From Uranotaenia lowii (lineage: Eukaryota; Arthropoda; Insecta; Diptera; Culicidae), in contig NC_073693.1 in assembly GCF_029784155.1 (NCBI RefSeq), positions 140,667,988-140,731,987 on the forward strand: 64,000 nucleotides of DNA, read 5' to 3'. A model generated the notes under the pieces. The model was not told the origin of the DNA. It did no database searches and saw nothing but the letters and a program-made list of their open reading frames with translations. The position numbers were made by a program, and so were the translations under genes. Every line of letters begins with the position of its first letter. Positions within the stretch are counted from its first letter, which is position 1. Positions 1 through 11,232 of the stretch are shown here, one piece after another.

Positions 1-246
1 GTATAGATTTTGTTTTCATATATGTAGAATTATTTTGTTTGACCTTTAAGCAAAAAGTTAGACCCTTTCTTCGCCATAAATGCTTACGTAATTTGTGGAT
101 GACCCATCATGCAAAATATTTAAAATTAATTGATTCCATAGTCTAAGCTCCAATGCTGGAATACGATGTAATATTTCAACCAGCCCTTATTTTATATTTG
201 TTCAACTGAAACGTGTCTTACACACACACAATTTTGATCTCCACAG

Positions 247-1632
247 GTGGCAACGATACTGTGACGTACGGCGAGTTGAAGAAGGACTTGCAGCAGTTTA
301 TTCAGACTACAATGGAAGCAACAGTACAGAAATGCTTCGAGGATCATTTTGCACGATTGGCCGCACTGATGGAAATCCACTCAAAACATCCCAGTGAGTC
401 GTCTGAACCATTTGAGGACCCTGTTGAAAATCACAAAAGGATTAACAATGAATGTGAATTGCATGACTGGAATTTGAAGCTGGGAAATCAAACTCTTTGT
501 GATAAATATGTAAGTATAGACAATTTCAACTATTTTTCAAAGTTTTTGTCCCCCTCCCCTCTCCCTCAAAAAAATCATTCAGCTCAAGTGATCCAGTCCA
601 GAATTGCGCAATTGAACTTTACCACATACCACTAATGAGCCCTTATTGCTCAATTTCAGTAAGGTATAGAAATTTAACCTAAAAAGTATGTTACAAATCA
701 TCCACAGACTGTGGTCAATTGCCTGTGGTTCATTGATCTGTGCCAATTAATGGGAGAGATTTAATTTTAATAGTTGTTTGTAATTTTCATTATTAATTTT
801 AATGTTTTAACATATTTATATTAAAATAACTTTAACCATGCAATACCCTGCAACCCCTCCTCTCCCCCTTTGCGTGCCTGTATGTTCCGTGCCTGTATGT
901 TTGTCTGTGATTAAACTTTAAACTTTTTTGTGATTTCAAATCCATTAACGTTCATCAATTAAATTACAGCTTACTTACTTCACCCGAATCATTCCACCGA
1001 GTTCGTACCATTCGAATGGAAATAATGCGTGCTACACGATTGTGGATTGCTTATTTACCAGAGATTTCTGGACCCGCTTCACCTGGACCGGAATCAACCG
1101 AGGCGAAAAATCGAAACGTGGTTTCAGAGAGTTTGGGAACGTTCTACATCTTCTTCTCAAACTAGTCTGCATTGGTGATCCAACATACACTGCTCAAAAG
1201 TTGGAGGACTTCATCAGATCTCGTTTGTTCCGGTACTGCAAACCCCGTTCATCCAGTAAGAAGTTACGCCGATCTGCAACCCGCCCTTCGCGAATCAAGT
1301 ATACCGAAGAGAATCCTGTGGAAGCTATGGATGCACCGGAATCAGCTAGTACTGATGTAGTTGTGGAGCAAGCTGGTGATCGTGAATCGGTAATGATTCT
1401 GGGTGACTTAATGGACGATAAAGAAATGTATGCTGGTGAATATGTTGATATTGAATATTATGATGATGAAGATGCTGGTGGTGAAGATGCTGGTGATGAA
1501 GATGCTGGAGGTGAAGATGCTGACGGAGTACATGATAATGGTGAAGATGACGGTAGCGAAGATGATCGTAGCAAAGATGATGGTAGCGAAGACAATGGTA
1601 GTGAAAATGATTATAGCGAAGTTGATGATTAA
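247..1632 (+). CDS. DUF4806-like accessory protein of the CACTA element, 5'-partial (exons 247-509 and 970-1632)
   Basis: Two exons join in frame. Exon A opens after a CTCCACAG acceptor and ends at TAT|GTAAGT (509/510); exon B starts at 970 after TTAAATTACAG, both phase 0, intron 460 nt. The frame before 247 has no ATG, so at least one upstream exon probably lies outside the window; about 307 aa are visible. Exon B has a core with FWTRFTWTG, a basic stretch and FREFGNVLHLLLKLV, which resembles the DUF4806 domain of insect transposon-associated proteins (from memory, moderate certainty). The last 90 residues are a low-complexity acidic tail with EDAGG/EDDGS-type repeats. An ATTAAA at 1683-1688 may serve as poly(A) signal. 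A DNA-binding or TnpA-like role would be inference. Confidence 0.6.
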
Positions 1633-1776
1633 CTTTTTTTTTTTTACTGTTTTTTGATAAGAAGATTTCATTTGACAATAGAATTAAACAAACTTGTTGA
1701 AGCATTTATTTTCATTTGATCAATACACAAACTAAGAAGGAAATATCTTACTAAATGAACACTCGGAGATAAGATT

Positions 1777-3814
1777 CTATTTCACAGAGTGCATGAGAGG
1801 GACAAAAATAATTTCATTTTTCCTCCGAATTGCAACCAATTTGCACATAATACATTTGATGTCGTACATTTGATCTTTAGAATAGTTTGTATTCTGTTCT
1901 CCAGCTGCATAAATAAAAATAAATGAGGACCTGAAAGGTTTACTGAAAAAATCATACTTGCAAATAATAGAGCGACCCTGGATTTTCCAAACAGAATTTA
2001 CCTGTTCAGCATTATACATACAAACTATTTCGAGATCTTTAGTCAGAATCCATTTGTCTTCGAAATTAGTACTTAAAGTAAAATCTGTTAAAGAGATTGT
2101 TGTTTTCTTTTCCGTCTTTTCAACTGATTGAATAGTTCTGAAATGAGATGAATAAGTTTCTCTTATGCGATTAGAAGCTTCACTGTCTAGTTCTGTTAGA
2201 CGATTTGCAATTTGGTTTAGAGGTAGTGGCCCTGAACGTAGCATTTTCTTGAGTGAATGGAGGTAGTTCTCGAAAGGATAAGCAGACAGTGTGAACAAAG
2301 GTCCGAATCTTTCCACCTCATCCACGATGTGGCAGAGGTTATGAATATTGCTAGTCAAATACTCTATGCCGTATAGAGCTTTGTATTCATCAATGAAATC
2401 ATTGAATAATTCTCGGGCTACCGGAAGTAAACTTTTATGAGTTTCTACCGAGCAGATCCTAACTGCACAAAACAATTTGAGAAAGTGTTCATAAAATTTT
2501 TCGGACAGATGGTCCTTGAGAAGAATGAAGCCAACATAATTTAAAAAATTCCGGTATTCTAATCCTTTCCACAGAGACACAAAGTCCAACGATCGCATTC
2601 GCCGATGAATTTCTTTGGGGAAACGAATCTGCACCAAAAAAATTGAAATTTCAGTTTTTTCTGCAGTGCTCCACTTTGCTCGCTTCGTCATTGAACCTGT
2701 GCGCCATCCATTCAATAGCTTACGCATTACACCAAGTTCCAGTAGATGAAGTGCGTCGGCGACGATAACATCTTCTATCATGTCGATGGGTAACCGGATC
2801 AATGGTGTCTCACTCAGCTGATGTTCAGGATACTCATTGTTCCGAAATTTTTCGTTCGTTCGAGGTTGTGCATTATGGTCAGGAAATACTACTGTTCCAG
2901 CTGAATGACAATATTTCCCTTTTGTAGTGCACTTCAGGCAGCCATGCTTACCGTTGTAATTTAGTACTCCCTTAATAAATGATCGTGCGGGCGAATCGCA
3001 CACAAAACACCTTATGCTGACCGCAACTTGGTAACCATTTATCATCATGCCTCCCTCTAGAATTGGCAACAGCTCGTCAATGAGCGGGTTAAGGAATTCA
3101 GAAGCACTTTTTGGCTTACTGGTCCCATAGTAAATTCCGATTGCCATTGGGGCAACTTGCGGCAGTTCATGGATGTTGCAAAGTATCGGCCAAAAGTTCT
3201 TTGAACTGCTCTTATGGATTGGCAGACCGTCTACGTTGATGTTGAGCGATATTGATGAGGGCTTATTAATTGAAGTCAATGCTTTGCGCAGGCAGCTCTC
3301 AACACCCTGATGCCAATACTTTCCACCATTTCCCATACTGATTATGCTCAGATTTCTGGGTGTCCTCAAAATGGTGCGGGCGTCGCTTGGAAGATTTAAA
3401 TGTAAGTCAGAGTTCAGAATTCCTACAAGGGAGTTCAAAGCAGCGTGGGTAATATGGAATTCGGTAGACCAGTTTCGAATTTTGTCAACTAGTCTTGTGC
3501 TGCCAGCTAAAAAAATAGGACTGTAATTTAAGCATATAGTATAACAACAGTATCTTACAGTTTTCGGAGGCTTCCTGATCCCAATCGGAAATTTCCTGTG
3601 AAATTTTATTTTCATCGACAGGTACGATATTGGATACATCATCGGCCTGGATTTCGGGTAGAAATGTTTCGCCGCCACGCTCAATGTGAACATTCTGGGA
3701 AGAATTTTTATTACCAGCAGATACTTTATTACTTTTGTATCGCTGAACTAATCGACTGTAGGTACCACTCTTCCGACATTTTATATTTTTTCTTTTTAAA
3801 ATATAATCTCTCAT
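1777..3814 (-). CDS. CACTA/EnSpm-type (Tnp2-like) transposase, exons 3814-3559 and 3506-1777
   Basis: Removing a 52-nt intron (3507-3558; donor AACT|GTAAGATA, acceptor TTTTTTTAG|CTGGC) fuses an N-terminal 85-codon exon to the long frame in phase 1 and gives 661 aa with no internal stop. Within it are an NVDGLPIHKSSSKNFWP block (D about 178), a zinc-knuckle pair CFVC (about 252-255) and CLKC (about 275-278), VADALHLLELGV (D about 336) and YPFENYLHSLKK (E about 498). These fit the D/D/E layout of CMC-group transposases that cut and paste the element in the nucleus. AATAAA on the minus strand (1705-1710) is a candidate poly(A) signal. The intact frame suggests recent activity. Residue assignment to catalysis is inferred by family pattern. 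Confidence 0.8.
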
Positions 3815-4201
3815 TTTAGCAATCTTGTTCGATATAAAAATATATTTCTGCTAAGATCTAACACCTGGTTGTTATGATAATATAAATCGTATTTCATGTT
3901 AAAGGAAATCTTGATTTCGAATTATTTTATGCATAGAACGACAAAATCTGTCAATCACGGCTGATCATGGTATATCGGTCGTTTCACGGATTTTTTGCGA
4001 ATTGTCGTACACAAAGGTTGAGTTCATATGTACATAAATACGAGTCTCTTTTTTTGTCGTAATAAAATCATGCATTGCATTTAAATACGATAAAGAATAT
4101 ACATGGGCCGCACAATGTAGGTATAGATATACGAAAAGGAGTTTGAGTACCATTCTATACGATATAATCTGTTAAATAAAATACGACTTCTGGTTGTCTG
4201 G
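3815..4201. repeat. subterminal ATACGA-type repeats and right terminus of the CACTA element
   Basis: Motifs such as AATACGAG (about 4037), AATACGATA (about 4084), ATACGAAA (about 4129), TATACGATAT (about 4157) and AATACGACTTC (about 4178) lie between the transposase start and the right end, on both strands. In CACTA elements such arrays bind an element-encoded protein. The same motif fills 37240-38725. Confidence 0.6.
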
Positions 4202-4934
4202 GAGGTAACCAGTCGGAACCGTCTACGCTCCTAGACTCGATAGATTTTGGCGCTATCGTGATTCTAGCCCCGGTGTTGACCTGGCTCAAGGAGCGACGCC
4301 GCTGAGTATGGCCAGATTATTGGACCTCGTGGAGTCACCTTACTCAGATTCGGCCAATTCCTGGCTGAGCCCGATAGATATTGGCGCTATCGTGGCTACA
4401 GCCTTTCGTTTCCTCACTCGGATTAACGCGACGGGTAAAGATATCCCGTAGTAAACGCGCGAGACACTTTTTATAAAAAACTTCAATTTTGTTCTTCACC
4501 GCTTATGATTTCGGGTGTTAGCTGTTCTCCGGTCTCGATCCAAGTGGAAGAGGAAGTTGCTCAACGCAATTTTCCCTCCTCCTAGATTTTCCTCCAGACT
4601 CGTCTAAATTGTTTTTAGACGACTCCTGGAGTTTCCAGGGGTGTGTCGTGGTTCGTGTGGTGTTGTAAAAGGCTGTATACAGTACCTGACATGTGTATCT
4701 TGTGTGGTTTTTATTTATTCATTGTGCCATTTCTCCTTTTAGACATTCTAGCTATGAAATTTCACTGTTTTTTATTTATTTATTTATTTTTAGAATATTT
4801 ATTATGGTTTTAATTTGTTGCTTTGCTAGGTGAAATTTCCTTAAAACTACCCTAACTCCTAATAAAATAAATGATTTGGTTAGCTCCCCTGGGTGCACCT
4901 TTGCTAGCGTGGCCGTAACATAGTGAACGGTCAC
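4202..4934. other. unassigned non-coding stretch with a duplicated 30-bp motif
   Basis: No coding frame recognised. A motif around GATAGATTTTGGCGCTATCG (about 4239) recurs as GATAGATATTGGCGCTATCG (about 4373), each followed by a CTA-GCC stretch. The segment is GC-richer than its surroundings and ends in a TTTATTTATTTATT run (about 4770-4790). It could be the untranslated part of an unrecognised retroelement; I cannot place it. Confidence 0.3.
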
Positions 4935-4992
4935 ACATTTTAAAAAATTTTGCCAAAAACTGGAAACCAGCCACTGTACGGGGCATAACGAG

Positions 4993-4994
<2 letters not shown>

Positions 4995-5068
<74 letters not shown>
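4995..5068 (+). repeat. 74-base poly-C homopolymer
   Basis: An uninterrupted run of about 74 cytosines inside foldback element FB-A. The equivalent site in copy 2 holds 16 G on the opposite strand (45997-46012), so this is an expansion of a run native to the family. The exact length may be affected by sequencing or assembly. Confidence 0.9.
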
Positions 5069-5340
5069 TGGGGCAGTATAAGCACCGTTAATCAGGGCAC
5101 GATGAGAGTTTTCTGCCAGGGAAACTAGCAGCGAATTCGACTCGATGAAGTCAGGAGAGTCGTAGATTCATCAAACAAAGCAATAACGAAATAATCTAGG
5201 TCTGTTTGTAGAATACAAACAATTCACACATGCTCATACATTATGTTTCTGGTGCTTTGTTTGGCGGACGATGCTTCTAGTCGTATAATGTAACAATAAA
5301 AAAAAATCGATCATGAATTGTAAATGGAAAAAAATTACCT

Positions 5341-5405
5341 CGAACAGAAATCGAACTCTAGTCTTTTGATTACCTCTCCGACACCTTACCAATAGGCTAA
5401 ATCGT
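5341..5405 (-). repeat. tRNA-like (SINE-type) segment in FB-A copy 1
   Basis: On the minus strand an A-box-like TTAGCCTATTGGTA is followed about 40 nt later by a B-box-like GAGTTCGATTTC. This is the spacing of an internal Pol III promoter. No convincing full cloverleaf was found, so it is called tRNA-like, not a tRNA gene. Confidence 0.4.
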
Positions 5406-6044
5406 CGGATGTAAACTGTTCAAGTTGTGGCTCTATAAATCAATTTTAATTCGCTGCTAGATTCTATGGCAGAAAATGCTCATCGTGCCTCGATCAATGT
5501 TGCTGTATGTGTTTTAAAATTGATAAAAGTGAAAAATCAAAAATTTGATGATGGTAAAAATTGAGAAACAATATGTACATCATGTTGCAGTGTGTACATT
5601 ACAGATCAAGGTGATTTTAAGATCATAAGAGCTTATTTCGTGATGCTCAAAAATTATAATATTTTCATTACTTGAGAACCTAGCTGATTTTTTTTTAATA
5701 TCTTTGTAAAGATGATAAGGAGATTCCTATTTTTGTGAAAAATTAATGCTATAGGAAGTACGAAACAAATCCTCATGAAAATTCATTTAAGAAAATACGT
5801 ACTTTTGTAGAAAAGAGTAGTGCTTATTATGCCCTGGATGCTCGTTATGCCCTTATCTCCCCTATATTAGATAATTTGTTCAGATTATACACTTAAAAGA
5901 AAAGCATAGTAAAATTACTAAATCCGTGGTTTAAATGAACAACACGCAACCATATTTTTGAGTAAATAATGTTTTGTTCTTAAAAGTACTACGCGCATGG
6001 TAATTTTACTACGTGTTGATTTTTGCTGCGCATAGTAATTTCGA

Positions 6045-8420
6045 CTATTATTTATTTTTATTTTATTTACATAGTATACCGTCTCACGACATAACTTGAC
6101 GAACATAATTCCTATAATTCACTCGGTCCATGGCAACCGTTCTTCAATTTCTCGGGCACCCCACGTTCGCCAGATCACGCTCCACTTGGTCTAACCACCT
6201 CGCTCGTTGCGCCCCCGCTTTTCTTGTTCCTACCGGATTCGTAGCGAACACCTGTTTTGCAGGACCGTCGTCCGGCATTCTCGCAACATGTCCCGCCCAG
6301 CGTATCCGGCCAGCCTTCACCACCTTCTGGATACTGGGTTCGCCGTAGAGTCGCGCGAGCTCGTGATTCATCCTTCGCCTCCACACTCCGTCCTCCTGTA
6401 CGCCGCCAAAGATGGTGCTTAACACTCGTTGCTCGAATACTCCGAGTGTACGCAGGTCCTCCTCGAGCAATATCCATGTCTCGTGCCCGTAGAGAACAAC
6501 CGGTCTAATGAGCGTCATATACAGGTTACACTTCGTGCGAGGGCTAAGTCTTCTCGACCGCAGTTGTTTGTGGAGTCCATAGTAGGCACGACTCCCGCTG
6601 TTAATTCGCCTCCGGATCTCACGGCTGCGGTCACCAGTGAGCCGAGATAGACAAAGTCTTCGACTATCTCCAGCTCGTCGCCGTCGATCGTGACCTTGTT
6701 ATTACTGGACAAGCGGGTTTGGTCGGTCTCGGATCGTACCCATGTACTTCGTACCATGTACTTCGTCTTGGACGTATTAATCATCAATCCAATCCTTCCT
6801 GCTTCGCGTTTCAGTTTGCGGTAGATGTCTTCCACCGCCGCAGATGATCTGCCGATTATATCAATGCCACGTTGAACATCATGCAGGATAGATCATCACC
6901 TTGTCGAAGCCCCCTGCGCGATTCGAATGAACTCTACAATTCACCCGAAATCCGCATACAGCTGTGCGTTCCATTCATCGTCGCCTTGATCAGTCTGATC
7001 AGCTTCCCGGAAAAGCCGTTCTCGTCCATGATTTTCCATAGCTCGTTACGGTCGATCGTGTCGTATGCGGCTTTGAAGTCGATGAATAGATGATGCGTAG
7101 GGACTTGGTGTTCCCGGCAATTTTGGAGAATTTGTCGTAATGTGAAAATCTGGTCCGTCGTAGACCGTCCCTCCATGAAGCCGGCCTGATGACTTCCCAC
7201 GAATCTGTTTGCTTGTGGCGTTAGGCGGCGGAGTAGGATTCGGGACAACACTTTGTAGGCGGCATTGAGGACAGTGATCGCTCGGTAGTTCTCACAGTCC
7301 AATTTGTCGCCCTTCTTGTAGATGGGGCATATTACCCCCTCCTTCCACTCCTCCGGTAGCTGTTCTATGTCCTAGATCCGGACTATCAACCGGTGTAGGC
7401 AATCGGCCAACTTGTCCGGGCCCATTTTGATGAGTTCAGCTGCGATGCCATCCTTCCCAGCCGACTTGTTTCTATTAAGCTGGCGAATGGCTTCCTTCAC
7501 CTCACTCATCGTTGGGAGTGGCTCCTCTACGTCGTTGGCTACGCCGGCGATGTACCTTCCCCCACCGTCTTGATCTCCTGCATGTGCGCCGTTCAGGTGT
7601 TCATCAAAGTGCTGCTTCCACCTTTTGATCACCTTAAGATTGTCCGTCAGGATGCCCCCGTCCTTATCCCGGCACATTTCGGCTTGCGGCACGAAGCCTT
7701 TGCGGGATGCGTTGAGTTTCTGATAGAACTTTCGGGTTTCTTGGGAACGATGCAGCTGCTCCAGCTCCTCGAGCTCCTCCTCCTCCAGTCGGCGCTTTTT
7801 CTCCTGGAAAATTCGGACTCGCTGCCTCTTCCGCTGTTGGTATTTTTCCACGTTTTTACGGGTGATTCTTGTACTGCTGCCGCCCGCGCGGCATTCTCTT
7901 CGTCTATTACCATCCTACACTCCTCGTCGAACCAGTTGTTCCGTCGAGTTCGTTCCACATGTCCGTTCTCCGCTACGCTGTTGATGGCTGCCTTGCTGGT
8001 ATCCCAACAGTTCTCGAGAGGGGCTTCGTCAAGCACCGTCCTCTGTCGGCATCGCTGCTACGAGCGATTGCGCGAAGTCTGCTGCGACCTCAGGTTGCTT
8101 CAGTCGTGCGATACTCAACCGAGCCGGGCGTCGGTTTTGTATGTTGATCACTACGAAGATTTTCGGGCGCCTCTTTACCATCACCAGATAGTGGTCTGAC
8201 TCGATGTAGGCGCCTCGACAGGATCTGAAGTCGATGATGTCCGAGAAGTGCCGGCTGTCTATCAAAACGGGATCGATCTGTGATTACGTTTGGTACGGTG
8301 ATCTTCAGGTATACTTGTGTGGGAGGCGTTGCTGAAAATAGGTACTACGTACGGCCATTCGTTTGGAGGCGGCGAAATCTATGAGACTGAGGTTGTTGTC
8401 ATCGGGAGCGATTATACACT
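6045..8420 (-). pseudogene. RTE-clade LINE relic, 5'-truncated, copy 1
   Basis: Reading from 8420 downward: the C-terminal part of an endonuclease (LIDFAASKRMAVRSTYFQQR, then SRHFSDIIDF and IESDHYLV), a linker, the start of the reverse transcriptase (EAIRQLNRNKSAGKDGIAAE; YRAITVLNAAYKVLSRIL; LFIDFKAAYDTIDR), and the typical C-terminal segment (DFVYLGSLVTA; LYGHETW; AGRIRWAGHVARMP; RARWLDQVERDL). Frameshifts and stops split it into several frames. The piece between the RQGD-type motif and DIIGRSSAAVE is missing, so the catalytic FADD box is gone. The 3' tail is AT-rich (TAAATAAAATAAAAATAAA). Clade assignment is from the EN/RT motif style. Inactive. Confidence 0.85.
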
Positions 8421-11232
8421 ATAGCATGACTTTAAATATATGCGTTTATTACCATCAATATAGTTCCTTGAATAGTGAGTCTGCTATGGAAATGTCATAT
8501 AAGTATAATAAGTATTGTATATAATTGCAAGTTTCGTTTTAGCAATAAACTAAGTGGAAATTGGAGCTCTCAACTTGGATTTCCTCATCGACTAAACAGT
8601 GTATATAAATAAATCAATCTGTACTATCACTATTACTGCTAATATTTTTTTAGGTACTACTACTACTGCTAATTCTACAAGAAAGAATGTGTGTTTGTTT
8701 ATCGGTGCATGATGACTTTTACTGTTGAAAGAATTCATTACGATTTTGCCACTATTACTAGACACATGTTTGGAATGTTTGCATTTTAGCTGTTAGATAC
8801 CATTTATATTATAATGTGATTCTAGGCATGTTTATTTTCAAAGTATGGGATTAACAAATTTGATCAAACTACATGATCTTCAAACTGTAGTAAAAATTAA
8901 GTACAGAAGGTAGGAAAGGTGATTTCATTTCAACGTTTAATTGAAAATGAAGTAACAGTAACACGTCAAAGTTTGACAAAGTAAAAATGTAATGAAAAGA
9001 TACGGATTTATGTTGATAGTATATAAACTTTTAAAATATAGAAAATACTGAAAATTCTTTTAAATTTTTAAATTTGATTTTAAAAAAAACTTGAATACAC
9101 GATAATATGCAGCAGGGAATGTGTTGGTGTTCATATTCGAATATTGATACTCTTGTTAGGAAAATAGGTTCATTTTTTGTTTGTTTTCAAAAGGTGCTTA
9201 TAGCTCTAACGATTAGATAGTAGTCCTACTGTTTTTGTAATTTTTAGAAATCACAATGAGCAACAACTTTTGGAGTGGGATTGTTTCATAAAAGATTCAG
9301 CAAAAACCAACATTTCCAATGAGTATTTTTGCAACTGTTATTCAGTAATCCTAACTAAGATGGTATCATTGGTGTTATAAAGATTCGGTGATGAAAGATT
9401 CAGTAAAACTAATGGAATGGAGAATGTTTTCCCTAAGATTGGCGCATAAGTATGAGTGTGAATTTTTGACCGAACTGCTTTCCCACCTTTAACACGTCAC
9501 ATATCCCCACAGGCTGTTTTGTTATCATCATCTTAAAAACGATTTTTACTTTGCACCATTTGCGTTAATTTTTTGTTTGGTTTTGGCAGAAAATGTCTAC
9601 TTCTGAGTTGGACTTTGCACAATCTAGTTTTTAATCATGTTTTTTGTGTTTCTACATATTTCAAAAAGCTATCCTACTAAGCTACCCGAAAGTAAACGTT
9701 CTCACATTTAGGAAAAAACGTGGAACTCTTAATTTCTCCTTGTTAAATTGTAAATTTAGTAGAATATTCATTGGCCAGGCCCTGTGCCCTACGGAAGAGG
9801 TAAATGGCTACGAGATTAACGTTTTTGATTTGCATTTTTCTGCTGTTGGCAAGATTTTCAAAACTACACGTCCGAAACAGGATCGTTTCACTAGAACATC
9901 GATAACTTACACTCGCACATATCTAAATTTCAATTCAATATTTCTGATTTTCTCAACCTATGCGACTTTTCTTCTCTTTGATTCGTTTGCCGTCAAATTC
10001 GGTGTGATGTTGTTGATTTGATTCTTTTATTTTTTGTTTTGTTATTTGAACTTTGATTTCTAGCCAATTTACGTCATAAGTCAGAAACGAATTTCATGGA
10101 ATTTGTTTTTGTTTTCTTTTCAATAACTCCCTCGGATTCTGTTGATAGTAATGTTTTTTTTTATAAGAATGTCTTCGAAGAGGCGCAAATTTTTTATGAA
10201 ACGAGATAAAACCGCCGAAATTATAATTTTCTAGATAAGTTTTTGGGAACGAAAATTGTTTTCAATTTTGTTACGTTTAATGACAGTGAGAATGTTACAA
10301 TTTTGTTTCGATACCCAGCCGTCTGAAAAAGTGAGTTTCCATTGTTGCCCAGTGTTCATGTTCCGTTCGTTCCTTGCCAGTTTAAAATATAAAATTTCAT
10401 TTCATAATAAAATCTCTGTGAATCTAATGATTTTCAACAAAAAATGTTAAAAAATGAAAACCACACCGAAAATTTAACAATTGTATTCATTATGAGTGAT
10501 CTTAACTTATTGAAATTCCAAGCTTTTCCATACTCAGATTAGTCAAATTCAAAATTTTAAAAGCATCATTTTAAATAACACAAATACTATCCTAAAAATA
10601 TCTTATCTAAAATAGAATTAAATGTTTAACAATATCTTTTCTGATTTTGTATCGTGCAAATTCAATCACATACTTCGAGCGTTTTGTTAAAATTTAAACC
10701 GAAAAAAAAAATCGAAAACCTTTAGGACGACAATCGATCGTGTTGGTGATGCTCTTGTTTTGGTTGCTTCAGCGTGTTACTCGAACTTTTGGGTAGATTG
10801 GGTTGGGTTTTTATATGAGGTTTGGTGAATGTTCCAACTAAAGAAAATTTTACAGTATAACAGCAATATAAATAGTCTTTTTCCATAGTTTCATCTAAGT
10901 ACTTTTAGCGTTTTGTTCCTGTTTGAAAATAACCGCATAGATCGCTGATGACCTAAGCCGGTGTGGAACACAGCTTTCAAGGTTTGATCGTAGGAACGAA
11001 TCTTGAAAGCCGGTTCCAGCTCTGGAAAATTTGTGGAAAAAGCGAAAGCTCGTTGCTTTAAAGCGGTACTGTGTGCATTGAAGGGAGGTTTAAGATGGAC
11101 AGGACAACCTTAAACCAAATACTTGTCGTTCATAATAGCGCTAACATAGTCGATAAACTTCAACAGATCCGATAGGTGCTTGAACAAATCCATACAACGT
11201 TGATATTCATCTCTGCTTATGACTAAACGTTC
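8421..11232. other. gene-free region downstream of Patj
   Basis: AT-rich DNA. The part nearest 11232 should be the Patj 3' UTR. A 125-codon frame at 9644-10021 has no recognisable motif and biased AT codons; I treat it as chance. No repeat boundaries were found. Confidence 0.5.

Larger units (their letters stand above)
1..4201. mobile_element. CACTA/EnSpm-like DNA transposon, right part (left end outside window)
   Basis: Autonomous-looking element carrying a DUF4806-like gene (+) and a CACTA-type transposase gene (-) in convergent orientation, their stop codons about 144 bp apart. The right terminus reads TACGACTTCTGGTTGTCTGG then G (about 4181-4201), close to the end of the element at 32444-38725 (TACGATTTCATGTTGGCTGG then G). 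The 390 bp inside the right end carry many ATACGA-type motifs, as expected of CACTA subterminal repeats. The left terminus and target duplication are not visible because the window starts inside the element. Superfamily assignment rests on the transposase; the terminal match is seen directly. Confidence 0.75.
4935..5862. mobile_element. foldback element FB-A, copy 1 (left end unclear)
   Basis: Homologous to 44111-46242. Shared blocks are GGCATAACGAGAA beside a C/G homopolymer, GGGCACGATGAG-TTTTCTGCC, an internal core, a tRNA-like segment, and the right terminus TTATGCCCTTATCTCCCC at 5845-5862 followed by TA. The arms repeat in inverted order around the core. The left terminal repeat found in copy 2 is missing here, so the copy is truncated or recombined on the left. 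Confidence 0.55.

Noticed and set aside
1346..1705. Frames antisense to and in other registers of the acidic tail (His- and Met/Val-rich)
   Set aside because: They are readings of GATGATGAAG-type codon repeats of the DUF4806-like gene, not separate genes.
4852..5085. Minus-strand frame with a run of about 24 glycines
   Set aside because: Produced only by the poly-C homopolymer inside a transposable element.
9644..10021. 125-codon plus-strand frame
   Set aside because: No motif, AT-driven composition, no splice or promoter support; located downstream of Patj.
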